A DNA stretch of 64,000 nt from the NCBI RefSeq assembly GCF_016757735.1, contig NZ_CP068439.1:1922001-1986000 (forward strand). Direction: 5' to 3'. The notes below the pieces were generated by a model that was not told the DNA's origin, searched no databases, and saw only the letters and a list, made by a program, of their open reading frames with translations. Below are positions 44,155-53,068 of this stretch, piece after piece; position 1 is the first letter of the stretch; every line of letters starts with the position of its first letter. This DNA comes from Aequorivita iocasae. Lineage in GTDB: Bacteria; Bacteroidota; Bacteroidia; Flavobacteriales; Flavobacteriaceae. A program made the position numbers and the translations under genes.

Positions 44155-46122
44155 TTAAATTCGTTTTAATTGGATTGGTTCCTCTGCTTGAACTTTTATA
44201 AGGGTTTCAAAAAATTGTCGCAAAGCTGGATATGCTTCTTTTGAAAAACTAGTATTATTCAATTTGGCGCTCAGTCGTATGTTAACTTTACTCCCCGCAA
44301 CGTCATAAACTACCGAAAGCTCTCCATCATTATTGGGAAGTTTCAGGATTTTGTTCTCTGGGACCTTAACAATTTCGTAGGCGTCCCGGACATCTATAGA
44401 GACCAAATAATTATTTATTACAGGGAAACCAAAATCAATAGGATAGATGCGGGTTTCTTTTGAAAAAGGGTTTTCGGAAAAATAGGGTTTTGCCAAGAAT
44501 GGATACACAAACAATATATCGCCTACCGGTTGCTGGTGTATGGTGATGTCAAAGGTTTCTTTATAGGGTTGTTCCAAGTCTTGTTCGTTTTCTACTTGAA
44601 GATTTGAAATGTCCAATAATTCATTGCTATTCTGTTTTCTTTTTATTATTTCCTCTTTGGAAAAATCGGCGTTGTCCCTTCTTTTGGATACTGCCACGTA
44701 GCCCGTGGAAATTTCACTTACCTTGCCGGAAAATAACCCACTATTATTAGCAGTAAGTTGCATATTTATATAATGCATGTTTTTGGCGATAGGAACTATA
44801 GGTTCCCAATAACTACCTTTTTTAAAATCAAGTACACGACCTTCTCCATTTAAATCGCGAAAGGGAAGTACCCCAAACGAAGTATATTTATCTGTAGCAT
44901 CCAATATGTATTTAGTGTTGTTGATATTAAGAAATGCCACGGCATAGTTAAAATCTGTAAGAACTGGGTACTGTTTGGTTGGTTTAGCTTTGTCGCGTGT
45001 TGCCAACAGCATTATTTTTGCGTCTAGACCTACAGCTTCCAGGGCGTTTATAAGAGTTAAATTAATTTCGGAACTGTTGCCAACTCCTTTTTCAAAAGCT
45101 TCTTTTACACGAATGTCGCTGAGTATTCTGTATTGTTTGTTCCAAGTCATTTTTTTCTGGACAAAATAATAGACTGCTTTTGCACGTTCCAATTCATCTG
45201 AAATCGAGCTTATTGAGGTAGGAAGTTGTTCCGAAAAAAAACTTGTGTATTTTAATTGGCGCCCCAAATCCTTATCGTATCTAAATTGGCGGTCCACATC
45301 TTCCCAGCTTTTTGAGAATGCGGTTTTACTTTCATCCAAACGAACTATGTCCCGAAGTTCAAATTTCATTGCGGGAATATAATTGCTTTCAGAAAGCATG
45401 TGCTTCTCTTCCTTAAAGGCGGGAATGGCTTTCATAATATAGGTAGCCGATTCGCAATCTCCGGGGACCTTGAAGCCGGGCAAGTGAAAACAATCCCGTT
45501 TTATTTCGGCATGGTTCACATCCAGTTTTCTGTCTCCATAAAGTGTTCGGTTGTAGGTATAATTTCCTGGTATTTCTGTGTGCAGCTCTGAATAAAGGGT
45601 CGGTAAGCTATTCATAAATTCCCATACACCCATATGTTGCATATATGGAGTTTCTATGCGATAGGTATATTCCAAAATACTACCGTCCTGGACGTTGGGA
45701 AAGGCAAATTTTTTGAGCGACCAGTATTGATTTTCATCGGTATCAAAGATTGCTTTATCACTCACGTAAACTTGTGATTGACCGTTATGGGTCACGGCTT
45801 TAAGATTTTTAATATTTTCCTGTACGTTGTTTTCACGATAGTAGGGAATTTCCACATGATCAAATTCAAAATTTTTGGCATGCAATACCTTGATTTTCCT
45901 ATGAACTTCCTTGATTAGCCTGATGTAACCATCGGCAGCATCTACTGTGTAGTTTCCCCTTTCATAAAGCACTACGCCATTTGCTTCTGGGTCTAAGGAA
46001 TAGCTGGTCATGGCGAATTCTTCCGGTAGGGGTTCCCCAAAGGTGTGTGGGGGTTGTTGTTGCGAATAGCAAAGCGATACAAGAAATAAAAGGCAAATTA
46101 AATTTAACTGTTTTATTGTCAT
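44155..46122 (-). CDS. DUF3857 transglutaminase-like protein, second copy
   Basis: A 655-residue exported protein (signal 1-20, CYSQQ). N-terminal DUF3857 (about 55-210: YIRLIKEVHRKIKVLH), transglutaminase-like core (about 270-400) and C-terminal DUF3858-type beta domain (about 480-640). Where active enzymes have GDCxE the sequence is GNSSEINLTLINAL, and the HAW segment reads FNYAVAFLN, so both catalytic Cys and His are absent. It is therefore probably a binding or structural protein. It starts 1 nt after its paralogue's stop and has the same length. Confidence 0.88.
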   Translation of the reverse strand: MTIKQLNLICLLFLVSLCYSQQQPPHTFGEPLPEEFAMTSYSLDPEANGVVLYERGNYTVDAADGYIRLIKEVHRKIKVLHAKNFEFDHVEIPYYRENNVQENIKNLKAVTHNGQSQVYVSDKAIFDTDENQYWSLKKFAFPNVQDGSILEYTYRIETPYMQHMGVWEFMNSLPTLYSELHTEIPGNYTYNRTLYGDRKLDVNHAEIKRDCFHLPGFKVPGDCESATYIMKAIPAFKEEKHMLSESNYIPAMKFELRDIVRLDESKTAFSKSWEDVDRQFRYDKDLGRQLKYTSFFSEQLPTSISSISDELERAKAVYYFVQKKMTWNKQYRILSDIRVKEAFEKGVGNSSEINLTLINALEAVGLDAKIMLLATRDKAKPTKQYPVLTDFNYAVAFLNINNTKYILDATDKYTSFGVLPFRDLNGEGRVLDFKKGSYWEPIVPIAKNMHYINMQLTANNSGLFSGKVSEISTGYVAVSKRRDNADFSKEEIIKRKQNSNELLDISNLQVENEQDLEQPYKETFDITIHQQPVGDILFVYPFLAKPYFSENPFSKETRIYPIDFGFPVINNYLVSIDVRDAYEIVKVPENKILKLPNNDGELSVVYDVAGSKVNIRLSAKLNNTSFSKEAYPALRQFFETLIKVQAEEPIQLKRI

Positions 46123-46123
46123 T

Positions 46124-48091
46124 CTATATTTTTTTTAAAACGATTGATTCTTCTTTCAGCATGGTTACCATAGTGCCAAAATATTCTTTTAAGGATTGGT
46201 ATGCATCTGAGGGAAACCGATAGGCATTAAGCTTCATATTAAAACGTATATTTAGTTTGCTGCCCTCTGAAACGTAGGTGACTGAGCATTCGCCATCTTC
46301 ATTTGGAAGTTTTATGCTTCTGCTTTTGGGAAGTTGTTCAATTTCATATACTTCACCCAAATCTATTGAAATTAAATATGTATTCGTAAACGGAAAACCG
46401 AAATCCATGGGGTAGCTGCGCGCTTCCATTTTAAAGGGATTTTCAGTAATATAGGTTTTATGGAAGAAAGGATTGAGAATTACTTTATCGCCTACTATTT
46501 CTGGTTCAATGGATATAGCGTAGCTTTCCTTAAGGGGTTGTTCAATTTTTTCAATGTCATCTACTTGATAATCCGTAATTTCTATTCCCGCTTTTTCATT
46601 TAGTTTTTCTTTTATGTACCCCTGCAGGGTTTCATCTTCAATGGTATTTCTTTTTTCCAATGCTATGTATCCATAATTTGCCTGGCTTACTTTTCCTGAA
46701 AAGGTACCGTCTGCCGCTGCAGTTATTTGTGCATTTACGTAATGGATATTTTTTTCAAAGGGTTCAATGGGCATCCAATAGCTTCCGTTTTTAAAATCCA
46801 TTACGCGACCTTGCATATTGAGCGCCCGAAAGGGAATGACTCCAAAAGGAGCTTGTTTGTCTGTGGCGTCCAGTAAATAGATTTTATTTTGAATTGTAAG
46901 TACAGCTACAGTGTAATTGAATTTGGTGAGGACTGGGTAAAGCTCTGTGGGCAGTCCATTTTGTCTTGTTGAAAGTAACATCAATTTTGCATCAAGGCCT
47001 GCAGCTTCCAAAGCATTAATAAGTGAAAGATTAATTTCTGGAACACTTCCTTTTCTTTCATCAAAAGCATCTTTTACCTCTGTTTCTGAACTATAATAGC
47101 TGCCATCCCAAGTATAATGGTCTTTAATGAAACTGTAAATTGCTTTTGCCTTATCAGGCATATCGGTTTTTGAAAGAATTGAATCTGGTAGACGTTTTTT
47201 AAAATAACTTGTTTTATTTAGCTGATCTCCAATATCTCCTTTTTTTAGAAGCTTATCGACATCTTTCCATTCCGTTGAAAATTTTTTCGTTTTACTCCAA
47301 CCAGAAGCAGTATGAATTTCTTTAGGTTCAAATTCTACCCGAGCAATATAATTTTTTGGTGAAAGCATATAATCTTCCATTTTAAAAGCGGGAACGTCCT
47401 TCATAGCATATAAGGTCATCGGACATCTAATAATTTCAGTATTGTAAGTTGTTTGTAAACAATCACCGACAACCTCGGATTTGTTTAAGTAAAGTTTTTG
47501 ATTGCCATAAAGTACATTGTTAAATTGAAAAGCTATAGGTATTTTAAATAAAAATTCACTGTAAATTTTTGGAAGTTCTCCTTGAAATTCCCATCCGTAA
47601 AAATTAAAAAGAAATGGAGATTCAATTTTATAAACATATTCAATGATGCTACCATCCTTCACATTTGGAAAAACCATCCTAAAAACTTTGCCAATTTCAG
47701 GATCGGAAGTTATAAACACAGCATCAGCATCAACTTTTGATTTAGCTTTTCCATTATGGGTCCATCCGCTATATCCAGCTAATTTTTCACTTGTTTCATC
47801 TGAGAAAAACAATGGAATATCAACAGTGCCTCCCTCAAATTTTTTTGAATCAAAAACTTTTATTTTTCTGTGTACTTCTTTTATTAATTTAATATAGTCA
47901 CCAACGGTATTATAGTAATAATAACCTTGTTCATACAAAACAACGGCTGCGGCTGTTGAGTCTTTTTCGTAAACAGTTAGTGCAAAATCACTTTCTGAAG
48001 GTTCGCGAAATTCAGCTATTTCTCGTTCTTGGGAATAGAGAAAATTAATTGAAAGAAGAATTAGAAAAAAGCAGAGGGGACGAATTAACAT
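46124..48091 (-). CDS. DUF3857 transglutaminase-like protein, first copy
   Basis: A 655-residue paralogue of the next gene, aligning end to end: YIKLIKEVHRKIKVFDSKKF, GSVPEINLSLINALEAAGLDAK, YPVLTKFNYTVAVL, YLLDATDKQAPFGVIPFRAL. Signal peptide 1-21 (MLIRPLCFFLILLSINFLYS; ATG 48091, with GTG 48100 as alternative). The transglutaminase Cys and His are missing here too. It and its copy form a two-gene operon. Confidence 0.88.
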   Translation of the reverse strand: MLIRPLCFFLILLSINFLYSQEREIAEFREPSESDFALTVYEKDSTAAAVVLYEQGYYYYNTVGDYIKLIKEVHRKIKVFDSKKFEGGTVDIPLFFSDETSEKLAGYSGWTHNGKAKSKVDADAVFITSDPEIGKVFRMVFPNVKDGSIIEYVYKIESPFLFNFYGWEFQGELPKIYSEFLFKIPIAFQFNNVLYGNQKLYLNKSEVVGDCLQTTYNTEIIRCPMTLYAMKDVPAFKMEDYMLSPKNYIARVEFEPKEIHTASGWSKTKKFSTEWKDVDKLLKKGDIGDQLNKTSYFKKRLPDSILSKTDMPDKAKAIYSFIKDHYTWDGSYYSSETEVKDAFDERKGSVPEINLSLINALEAAGLDAKLMLLSTRQNGLPTELYPVLTKFNYTVAVLTIQNKIYLLDATDKQAPFGVIPFRALNMQGRVMDFKNGSYWMPIEPFEKNIHYVNAQITAAADGTFSGKVSQANYGYIALEKRNTIEDETLQGYIKEKLNEKAGIEITDYQVDDIEKIEQPLKESYAISIEPEIVGDKVILNPFFHKTYITENPFKMEARSYPMDFGFPFTNTYLISIDLGEVYEIEQLPKSRSIKLPNEDGECSVTYVSEGSKLNIRFNMKLNAYRFPSDAYQSLKEYFGTMVTMLKEESIVLKKI

Positions 48092-48147
48092 AAATAGCAC
48101 TATTAATTATTTCGCAAAATAAACTAAATATTATAATTACAAAATGC

Positions 48148-48816
48148 TTAATCTTCCATAAAATCAAAAAGATATTTCTCGAAAACCCAATAAACTAATT
48201 TTAAAAATAGACCAAAAAGTATTGTAAATGCCCAAGCTTCCAAATTGTCAATTGGGACTGTGATTATTTCGAAAACATCTGTAAAAAGGATAAAGGGATT
48301 GTGAAGAACATCCCAGGAATTCCACCGTAATACGCGCCCGAGATACATTCCAAAACTTACCGCAAAAGGAAGGATAATCAGGGATTTTAAAATCAGTTTT
48401 TGGTTGAAATGCTTAAAGCACAATTGTTTCATTTCCTTAACGGAAACTACATAAAAAGCGAGTCCCGTAACTGCAAAAACCGCAATCATCAAACTGTCAA
48501 AACCAAGCCATTCCATTGGGCTTAAGCGCAGGTGGATAAAATCCGTCAATAAATACGGCGCATTGGGGAGAAACAACAACCAAACTATTAATAAAAAGGA
48601 CAGTTTCAGCTTTTTGATCTGTTTTTGGCTTTTCATATAAGTGGAAATGAAAAATGGGATCATAGCCAAGAATAGGTTCCATACCAAAAAAAGATAGAAA
48701 AAGGAATGGGTTATTTTTAAACGAACAGAAAGCAGAAAAATGCTAAAAACCGTCAGTAAAAAAAGAGGAAACCAAATGTTGAAACGATCAAAGAGAAATG
48801 TTTTTAGGGTCTTCAT
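48148..48816 (-). CDS. DUF1361 membrane protein
   Basis: A 222-residue protein with about six transmembrane helices and the DUF1361 pattern: WNLFLAMIPFFIS, WLLFLPNAPYLLTDFIHL and FGMYLGRVLRWNSWDVL. Function unknown. Its start overlaps the DUF2809 gene by 29 nt, so translation is coupled. Last gene of the CreD group. Confidence 0.88.
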   Translation of the reverse strand: MKTLKTFLFDRFNIWFPLFLLTVFSIFLLSVRLKITHSFFYLFLVWNLFLAMIPFFISTYMKSQKQIKKLKLSFLLIVWLLFLPNAPYLLTDFIHLRLSPMEWLGFDSLMIAVFAVTGLAFYVVSVKEMKQLCFKHFNQKLILKSLIILPFAVSFGMYLGRVLRWNSWDVLHNPFILFTDVFEIITVPIDNLEAWAFTILFGLFLKLVYWVFEKYLFDFMED

Positions 48817-49183
48817 TTTTGATATATATATTTTCGATTAATAAAATAAGTAAAAAGCCCAGTGTATAGACAATCAAGTCCCGCCAATCAAACACGGAGC
48901 CAATAATGGTCATTAGTATTTCTGAATGGATATTCAGTTTTTCAGCAAACTTGAATAATTGGAGCATTTCCACGAAATAGGCAAAAGCCAATACGGAAAC
49001 GGCAGTTTGGAGAACATGATTTTTTATAAAGATTTTTATAAAGCAATAGATTAGGAGTATAACAAGCACATCGCCCAAAAAACCTCTGATAAAGTGATTG
49101 AAATGGAAATAGGCAATGGCAATCTCTGCTGCAAAAAGAATGCTTGTTGCCAAAATATGTCTTGTCGAAATATAAAACTTCAT
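48788..49183 (-). CDS. DUF2809 membrane protein
   Basis: A 131-residue protein with four transmembrane helices: LATSILFAAEIAIAYFHF, FLGDVLVILLIYCFIKIF, AVSVLAFAYFVEMLQLF and a C-terminal helix after GSVFDWRDLIVYTLGF. These match DUF2809 (YjgA-type). It overlaps the SanA-like gene by 4 nt and the DUF1361 gene by 29 nt. Confidence 0.88.
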   Translation of the reverse strand: MKFYISTRHILATSILFAAEIAIAYFHFNHFIRGFLGDVLVILLIYCFIKIFIKNHVLQTAVSVLAFAYFVEMLQLFKFAEKLNIHSEILMTIIGSVFDWRDLIVYTLGFLLILLIENIYIKNEDPKNISL

Positions 49184-49842
49184 TGTATTGCTATTTTTTC
49201 CCCCAAGTATTTTGGTCGCGAATCAAAAACAATGTCGAGACAGGCTTTTATTCGCGCCAAGTATTCCCGAAGTTCTGTTTTTGCGGAATATTTCCCCGCG
49301 ACCGTTTCGGCGTTAAAACCTATTGCTGCAATGCCTTTTTGTTTTGCCAGGAAAATTGCACGTTCGTTATGGAAACTTTGTGAAATTACCGTAAACCTAT
49401 TCAATCCAAATATCTTTTGGGCTCTTAAAACAGAATCCAAAGTGCTGAATCCGGCATAATCCAAGACTATTTTTTCTTCGGGTATTCCTAATTGAATTAG
49501 GTCTTTTTTAAAAAGCAAAGGTTCGTTGTAACCTATTCTGCCATTGTCGCCGCTCACTAAAATAAAATCAATCTTTCCAGCTTTAAAAAGTTCCACGGCC
49601 GCTCTTATTCTGAATAGACAATACAGGTTTATATCGCCATTGGCTATAAATTTTGAAGTGCCCAAAAGCAAGCCTACCCTATTATGCGGAATTTCTTCGG
49701 TACTTTGAAAGGTTTGGTTTTCCGTTTCCAAAAGCACGTAAGTGTCCAAACAAATAATGGCAAACAATACAAATGGGCTTAGCAATAAAGCCCATTTATA
49801 AAGTTTTGCAATTTTATTGAAAAGTGTCTTCATCTTTTTCAA
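49180..49842 (-). CDS. SanA/YdcF-family protein
   Basis: A 220-residue protein with an N-terminal membrane helix (about 14-34) and the DUF218 domain: RVGLLLGTSKFIANGDINL, FILVSGDNGRIGYNEP, FTVISQSFHNERAIFLAKQKG. In E. coli SanA is linked to vancomycin exclusion at high temperature, so a role in envelope polymer metabolism is inferred. It overlaps creD by 4 nt (ATGA), and the DUF2809 start by 4 nt. Confidence 0.9.
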   Translation of the reverse strand: MKKMKTLFNKIAKLYKWALLLSPFVLFAIICLDTYVLLETENQTFQSTEEIPHNRVGLLLGTSKFIANGDINLYCLFRIRAAVELFKAGKIDFILVSGDNGRIGYNEPLLFKKDLIQLGIPEEKIVLDYAGFSTLDSVLRAQKIFGLNRFTVISQSFHNERAIFLAKQKGIAAIGFNAETVAGKYSAKTELREYLARIKACLDIVFDSRPKYLGEKIAIQ

Positions 49843-51185
49843 TCGTTATTCCAATCAATTCGCCGTGAGGTAAACATTATGATTGCTAGGATTAAGAATA
49901 GACCAATACTGCCTACCAAAAGTGCATAGTTTTCCAATTGGATTATCACATAAATAAAACCATATAGCGAAACCAACGAGCCGCAGATGAGCAACGGAAA
50001 TTTAAATCCTTTTAAAATGGCGCGCGAATAGATCGTTATCAATACAATTACTGAAAATGCGGCAACGGCATACGCTTTAAAGAAATTACTATGCTCTGAA
50101 ATGGAGATGAGCAGCGTATAGAACATTACCAAAGCCAAACCGATCATCATATATTGAAAGGGGTGGATGTAAATTCTGCTAACCAATTGTATCAGTAAAA
50201 AAACCAACAATGTTAAGCCGATAACCAAAATGCCGTATTTGGCAGTGCGTTCGCTCTTTTGGTATTCGTCCACGGGAATGATAAGTTTGGTGCCGAAAGC
50301 GAAAGCTGAAAGATCTGGCAGATGCCCAAAAAAAGATTGCTCAAACTGTCTGTTTATTTGCAGGATGCGCCAAGTAGCCGTAAATCCCTCTTGGCTTATT
50401 TCCTTATTGGTGTCTTCGGGCAGAAAGTTACCGTCAAAACTGGGGGAGTGCCAGTTCGATTTCATGGTGGCATCGGTTTCTTTTCCTATTGGTAAAAACT
50501 TCAAACTTTCGCTGCCGTTTATTTTTAAGTCGAATGAAAAGGGAAGTGGTGCAGCGAATATTTCCTTCGCGTTTGCAATGTATTTGCTTTGGATGGTGTT
50601 CAAATATTCCGTGGAATATTGGGGCGTCATTGAAAGTGCTTCCGAAGCTAAGTTTACAACCGGAGTGGTTTTTATTCCCTTTAAGTTTGTGGTTTTTAGA
50701 AGAACGGTCGCCTTTTCCCAAAGAATGTTTTCTTCTGGAATATCAGTATCCGAAAAATCAATTGTGGGGAAATTTCCCTTTACGCCAATGGCCGCGGAAT
50801 AGACCACCGATTCATAAATACTTCGGTTCAGCGGTTTCGTATTAACATTTGATGTAATGTTCAATTCATCGGGAAAGAAGTAAGCGTTTTCTATTGTTTC
50901 CTTCGTTTTCGTATAATAGGCGTTACTTTTTTCGTTGAAAATCTTTTCCTCTGAAATCATTTTATAAGGAATTTTCACGATGGGGCCGGAGAGCAAGACC
51001 TCATTTCCCCATTTTTGATTTATCTCGCGCACAACTTCTTCCTGCCTATACGCCCGTTCGTTAATTAATGATTTTACGAATTCCAAAGGAATCAATAAAA
51101 CCAATAATAAAAATCCTACTACGAGCATGCGCGCGGTGATGGAGTTGCGCATCCAATTGCTGAATCTACTTTTTTTCTGTTCCAT
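49839..51185 (-). CDS. creD: Inner-membrane protein CreD
   Basis: A 448-residue CreD/CET-type protein: N-terminal helix (about 18-40), large periplasmic part (about 45-290: EVVREINQKWGNEVLLSGPIV, SIYESVVYSAAIGVKGNF, FEQSFFGHLPDLSAFAFGTKL) and five C-terminal helices (about 310-440: AKYGILVIGLTLLVFLLIQL, YMMIGLALVMFYTLLISISEH). CreD is associated with envelope integrity and beta-lactam response in other bacteria. It is 27 nt downstream of the Coq4-like gene. Confidence 0.93.
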   Translation of the reverse strand: MEQKKSRFSNWMRNSITARMLVVGFLLLVLLIPLEFVKSLINERAYRQEEVVREINQKWGNEVLLSGPIVKIPYKMISEEKIFNEKSNAYYTKTKETIENAYFFPDELNITSNVNTKPLNRSIYESVVYSAAIGVKGNFPTIDFSDTDIPEENILWEKATVLLKTTNLKGIKTTPVVNLASEALSMTPQYSTEYLNTIQSKYIANAKEIFAAPLPFSFDLKINGSESLKFLPIGKETDATMKSNWHSPSFDGNFLPEDTNKEISQEGFTATWRILQINRQFEQSFFGHLPDLSAFAFGTKLIIPVDEYQKSERTAKYGILVIGLTLLVFLLIQLVSRIYIHPFQYMMIGLALVMFYTLLISISEHSNFFKAYAVAAFSVIVLITIYSRAILKGFKFPLLICGSLVSLYGFIYVIIQLENYALLVGSIGLFLILAIIMFTSRRIDWNND

Positions 51186-51212
51186 AATTTTTGTGTTAAA
51201 GGTTAAATGCCA

Positions 51213-51743
51213 TTAGTTTATTGTTTGTGGACTGTATTGAAATTCATTGTATTGATATTGAAGTTTCTGAAGTTTCAATAATTGTGTTTCGGAAAAGATT
51301 ACTTTTCTAAACCCTTCAAAATCTGTGTGTAATAATTTTTGGAAATCAAAGTGGTGGAAGGTGTTGATCTGTTTACCAATTAAGTAGGAGTTGTAATAAT
51401 AGGAAGCATATTTTGGGAGAAGGGTGGTTCCCAATAAAAGTACGCCCGTTAAATAAGGCGTTCGTTTGCCGTTGCCGTAGCATAAGTATTGAAGCGCAAT
51501 TTCGTTTTCCACATTGGTGCCGAAACCGGATAATACGTGGTAGGCATCGTGGCGTTCCACTTTTCCAATAAGTTCGAAACCATTTTTATTGAGAAATGCG
51601 CCTAAATTTTTTCCAAAGCTGTTATTTGGATATTCAAGTAATTCAGCTGTGCTGATTCCCCAGGGTTCTTTCTTTTTGAATTTCAAATAAATTTTTTGGG
51701 ACCATTCAAAGAGTTTCTCTATAAGTTTTTTCCGTAGCTTCAT
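51213..51743 (-). CDS. Coq4-family protein
   Basis: A 176-residue protein with the Coq4 motif RHDAYHVLSGFGTN, in which HDxxH-type ligands bind a metal, followed by ENEIALQYLCYGNG. Coq4 organises ubiquinone biosynthesis in eukaryotes and some bacteria, but Bacteroidota use menaquinone, so its task here is unknown. An ACTTTG-N5-CAAAGT palindrome lies 10 nt upstream of its start and also upstream of the regulator operon. Confidence 0.8.
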   Translation of the reverse strand: MKLRKKLIEKLFEWSQKIYLKFKKKEPWGISTAELLEYPNNSFGKNLGAFLNKNGFELIGKVERHDAYHVLSGFGTNVENEIALQYLCYGNGKRTPYLTGVLLLGTTLLPKYASYYYNSYLIGKQINTFHHFDFQKLLHTDFEGFRKVIFSETQLLKLQKLQYQYNEFQYSPQTIN

Positions 51744-51753
51744 ATATTTAAAG

Positions 51754-51772
51754 TACTTTGTATTTCAAAGTG
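51754..51772 (-). promoter_or_regulatory. Palindromic operator before Coq4-like/creD operon
   Basis: TACTTTG-TATTT-CAAAGTG: 6-bp perfect arms with a 5-nt spacer, immediately upstream of the Coq4-like ATG (51743). The same arms and spacing occur at 52713-52731. It is the likely binding site of the winged-helix regulator encoded at 51795-52094. Confidence 0.6.
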
Positions 51773-51794
51773 AAATGATAAAAAAATATAATTG

Positions 51795-52094
51795 TTATGT
51801 TTTCGGTTTTTGAATCAATTTCTCAAGAGCATCAATATGCTTTTTAAATTCCGCCTTTCCCAGCTTTGTGGCTATGTAATTTGTATTTGGCTTTCTTCCC
51901 ACAAAACTTTTTTCCACCAAAATATATTCTGCCTGCTCCAGTGCTTTTATGTGGCTGGCCAGATTGCCATCGGTAACATCAAGCAATTCCTTAAGCCTAT
52001 TGAAATCTGCATCCTCGTTCACTACAAGTATGCTCATGATTCCCAAGCGGATGCGATGGTCAAAAAGTTTGTTTATGTTGTCTATGATGCCCAC
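51795..52094 (-). CDS. Winged-helix transcriptional regulator
   Basis: A 99-residue DNA-binding protein of the HTH_34 (PF13601-like) type: FDHRIRLGIMSILVVN, FNRLKELLDVTDGNLASHIKALE and a wing FVGRKPNTNYIATKLGK. Such one-domain regulators are usually autoregulatory dimers. It starts 2 nt after a membrane-protein gene. A palindrome shared by its own operon and the downstream Coq4-like/creD operon suggests it controls both. Confidence 0.9.
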   Translation of the reverse strand: MGIIDNINKLFDHRIRLGIMSILVVNEDADFNRLKELLDVTDGNLASHIKALEQAEYILVEKSFVGRKPNTNYIATKLGKAEFKKHIDALEKLIQKPKT

Positions 52095-52096
52095 TT

Positions 52097-52705
52097 TTAG
52101 CTTTTTCTTTCTTTAATATACATTATACTTCCATAAATAATATGGAAAAGCCCGAAGCCCAAGAGCCAAAACCATAGGCCATAACCGGGAAGAGCCGCAC
52201 AAAGTAAGCCGATGATAATTTCTGCATAGCCCAAATATTTTACGTTGCCGATGGTGTATTTTGAGGCATTTACAAGCGCCAGTCCATAAAATATAAGCAT
52301 TAACGAAGCACTTAAACCATAATGCTGACTATTCAATTTGATGATGATGTAAATTCCACCCGTTACAAGTGGGATTAGAAAATTTATGAGTAAACGACGG
52401 GTGGTGGCATCCCAAATTTTCTCATTGTTTTTTTTTGCTTTTTGGGTCGTCAACAGATAAGCTGTGACTACGCTGAGAATTGCCACGGAAGCCAGGAGCG
52501 CGAGCAAGAGTTTAAAATTCCAACTGTGGAGGGTAAGAAATTCCCCCGGTTTTGGGAAAAGATATATGTATGCTATTGCCGCTCCAAGAATAGCATAGAC
52601 TCCAGCAAAGATACCGGAGAGCCCGCTCAGCGATATAAAACGGGAAGAGCGGTTCATTAAGTTTTTAATCTCGCTTATGTCTTTTAGATAATCCTGATCA
52701 CTCAT
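52097..52705 (-). CDS. Putative membrane protein of the CreD locus
   Basis: A 202-residue protein with about six transmembrane helices and a short polar N-terminus (MSDQDYLKDISEIKNLMNRSS). FISLSGLSGIFAGVYAILGAA and YAEIIIGLLCAALPGYGLWFWLLGF (two helices) are characteristic of a flavobacterial family that accompanies the same winged-helix regulator. It may sense the signal. First gene of the regulator operon. Confidence 0.82.
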   Translation of the reverse strand: MSDQDYLKDISEIKNLMNRSSRFISLSGLSGIFAGVYAILGAAIAYIYLFPKPGEFLTLHSWNFKLLLALLASVAILSVVTAYLLTTQKAKKNNEKIWDATTRRLLINFLIPLVTGGIYIIIKLNSQHYGLSASLMLIFYGLALVNASKYTIGNVKYLGYAEIIIGLLCAALPGYGLWFWLLGFGLFHIIYGSIMYIKERKS

Positions 52706-52712
52706 AATAAAG

Positions 52713-52731
52713 TACTTTGAAAAACAAAGTA
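52713..52731 (-). promoter_or_regulatory. Palindromic operator before regulator operon
   Basis: TACTTTG-AAAAA-CAAAGTA, 7-bp perfect arms with a 5-nt spacer, directly upstream of the membrane-protein ATG (52705). It is the partner of the site at 51754-51772. Confidence 0.62.
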
Positions 52732-52826
52732 AATATAAAAATGTTTGTTAGCCAAATAAAATTCTGAAATATATAGAGCAGTTTTATGGTAATTAAATTA
52801 AGTAGGAGAAACCTTACGTTAAAAAA

Positions 52827-52893
52827 GGGGGAAATCCCCCTACAAATTCAGGGTTTTTCCTCTTGACTGGTATTGTTCTTCTTCGCATCTTTA
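52827..52893 (+). promoter_or_regulatory. Regulated promoter of small RNA unit A
   Basis: Dyad 1 GGGGG-AAAT-CCCCC (52827-52840, centre 52833.5); dyad 2 AGG-N6-CCT (52850-52861, centre 52855.5); -33 TTGA (52863-52866); 20-nt spacer after TTG; -7 region CATCTTTA (52886-52893). The arrangement is repeated at 52995-53062 with identical spacings. Confidence 0.6.
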
Positions 52894-52899
52894 CACTAT

Positions 52900-52973
52900 C
52901 AAATTAATTGGGGAGTTAATTTTAGATATGAGGGCAGAAGCTGTTTCTTTTCAGAAGCAGCTTTTCTTTTTTT
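52900..52973 (+). ncRNA. Candidate small RNA A
   Basis: Predicted ~74-nt transcript beginning about 7 nt after the -7 region. It contains AATTGGGGAGTT (52906-52917), then ATGAGG (52928-52933) opening a 15-codon mini-ORF (MRAEAVSFQKQLFFF), and ends in a hairpin with arms AGAAGCTG / CAGCTTTTCT and a T-run to 52973. No ORF of normal size is present. It may be a regulatory RNA or a leader peptide transcript; start and end are predictions. Confidence 0.5.
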
Positions 52974-52994
52974 AATCTGGACTTAATGATAAAA

Positions 52995-53062
52995 ACAGGA
53001 AAAATCCTGTGTAAAAAGGGGGAAATCCCTGTTGATTGTTAGCAGATTTAGTGCGATATTTG
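52995..53062 (+). promoter_or_regulatory. Regulated promoter of small RNA unit B
   Basis: Dyad 1 ACAGGA-AAAA-TCCTGT (52995-53010, centre 53002.5); dyad 2 GGGGGAAATCCCTG (53018-53031, centre 53024.5); -33 TTGA (53032-53035); 20-nt spacer; -7 GATATTTG (53055-53062). Spacings equal those of unit A. Confidence 0.6.
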
Positions 53063-53068
53063 AATACT

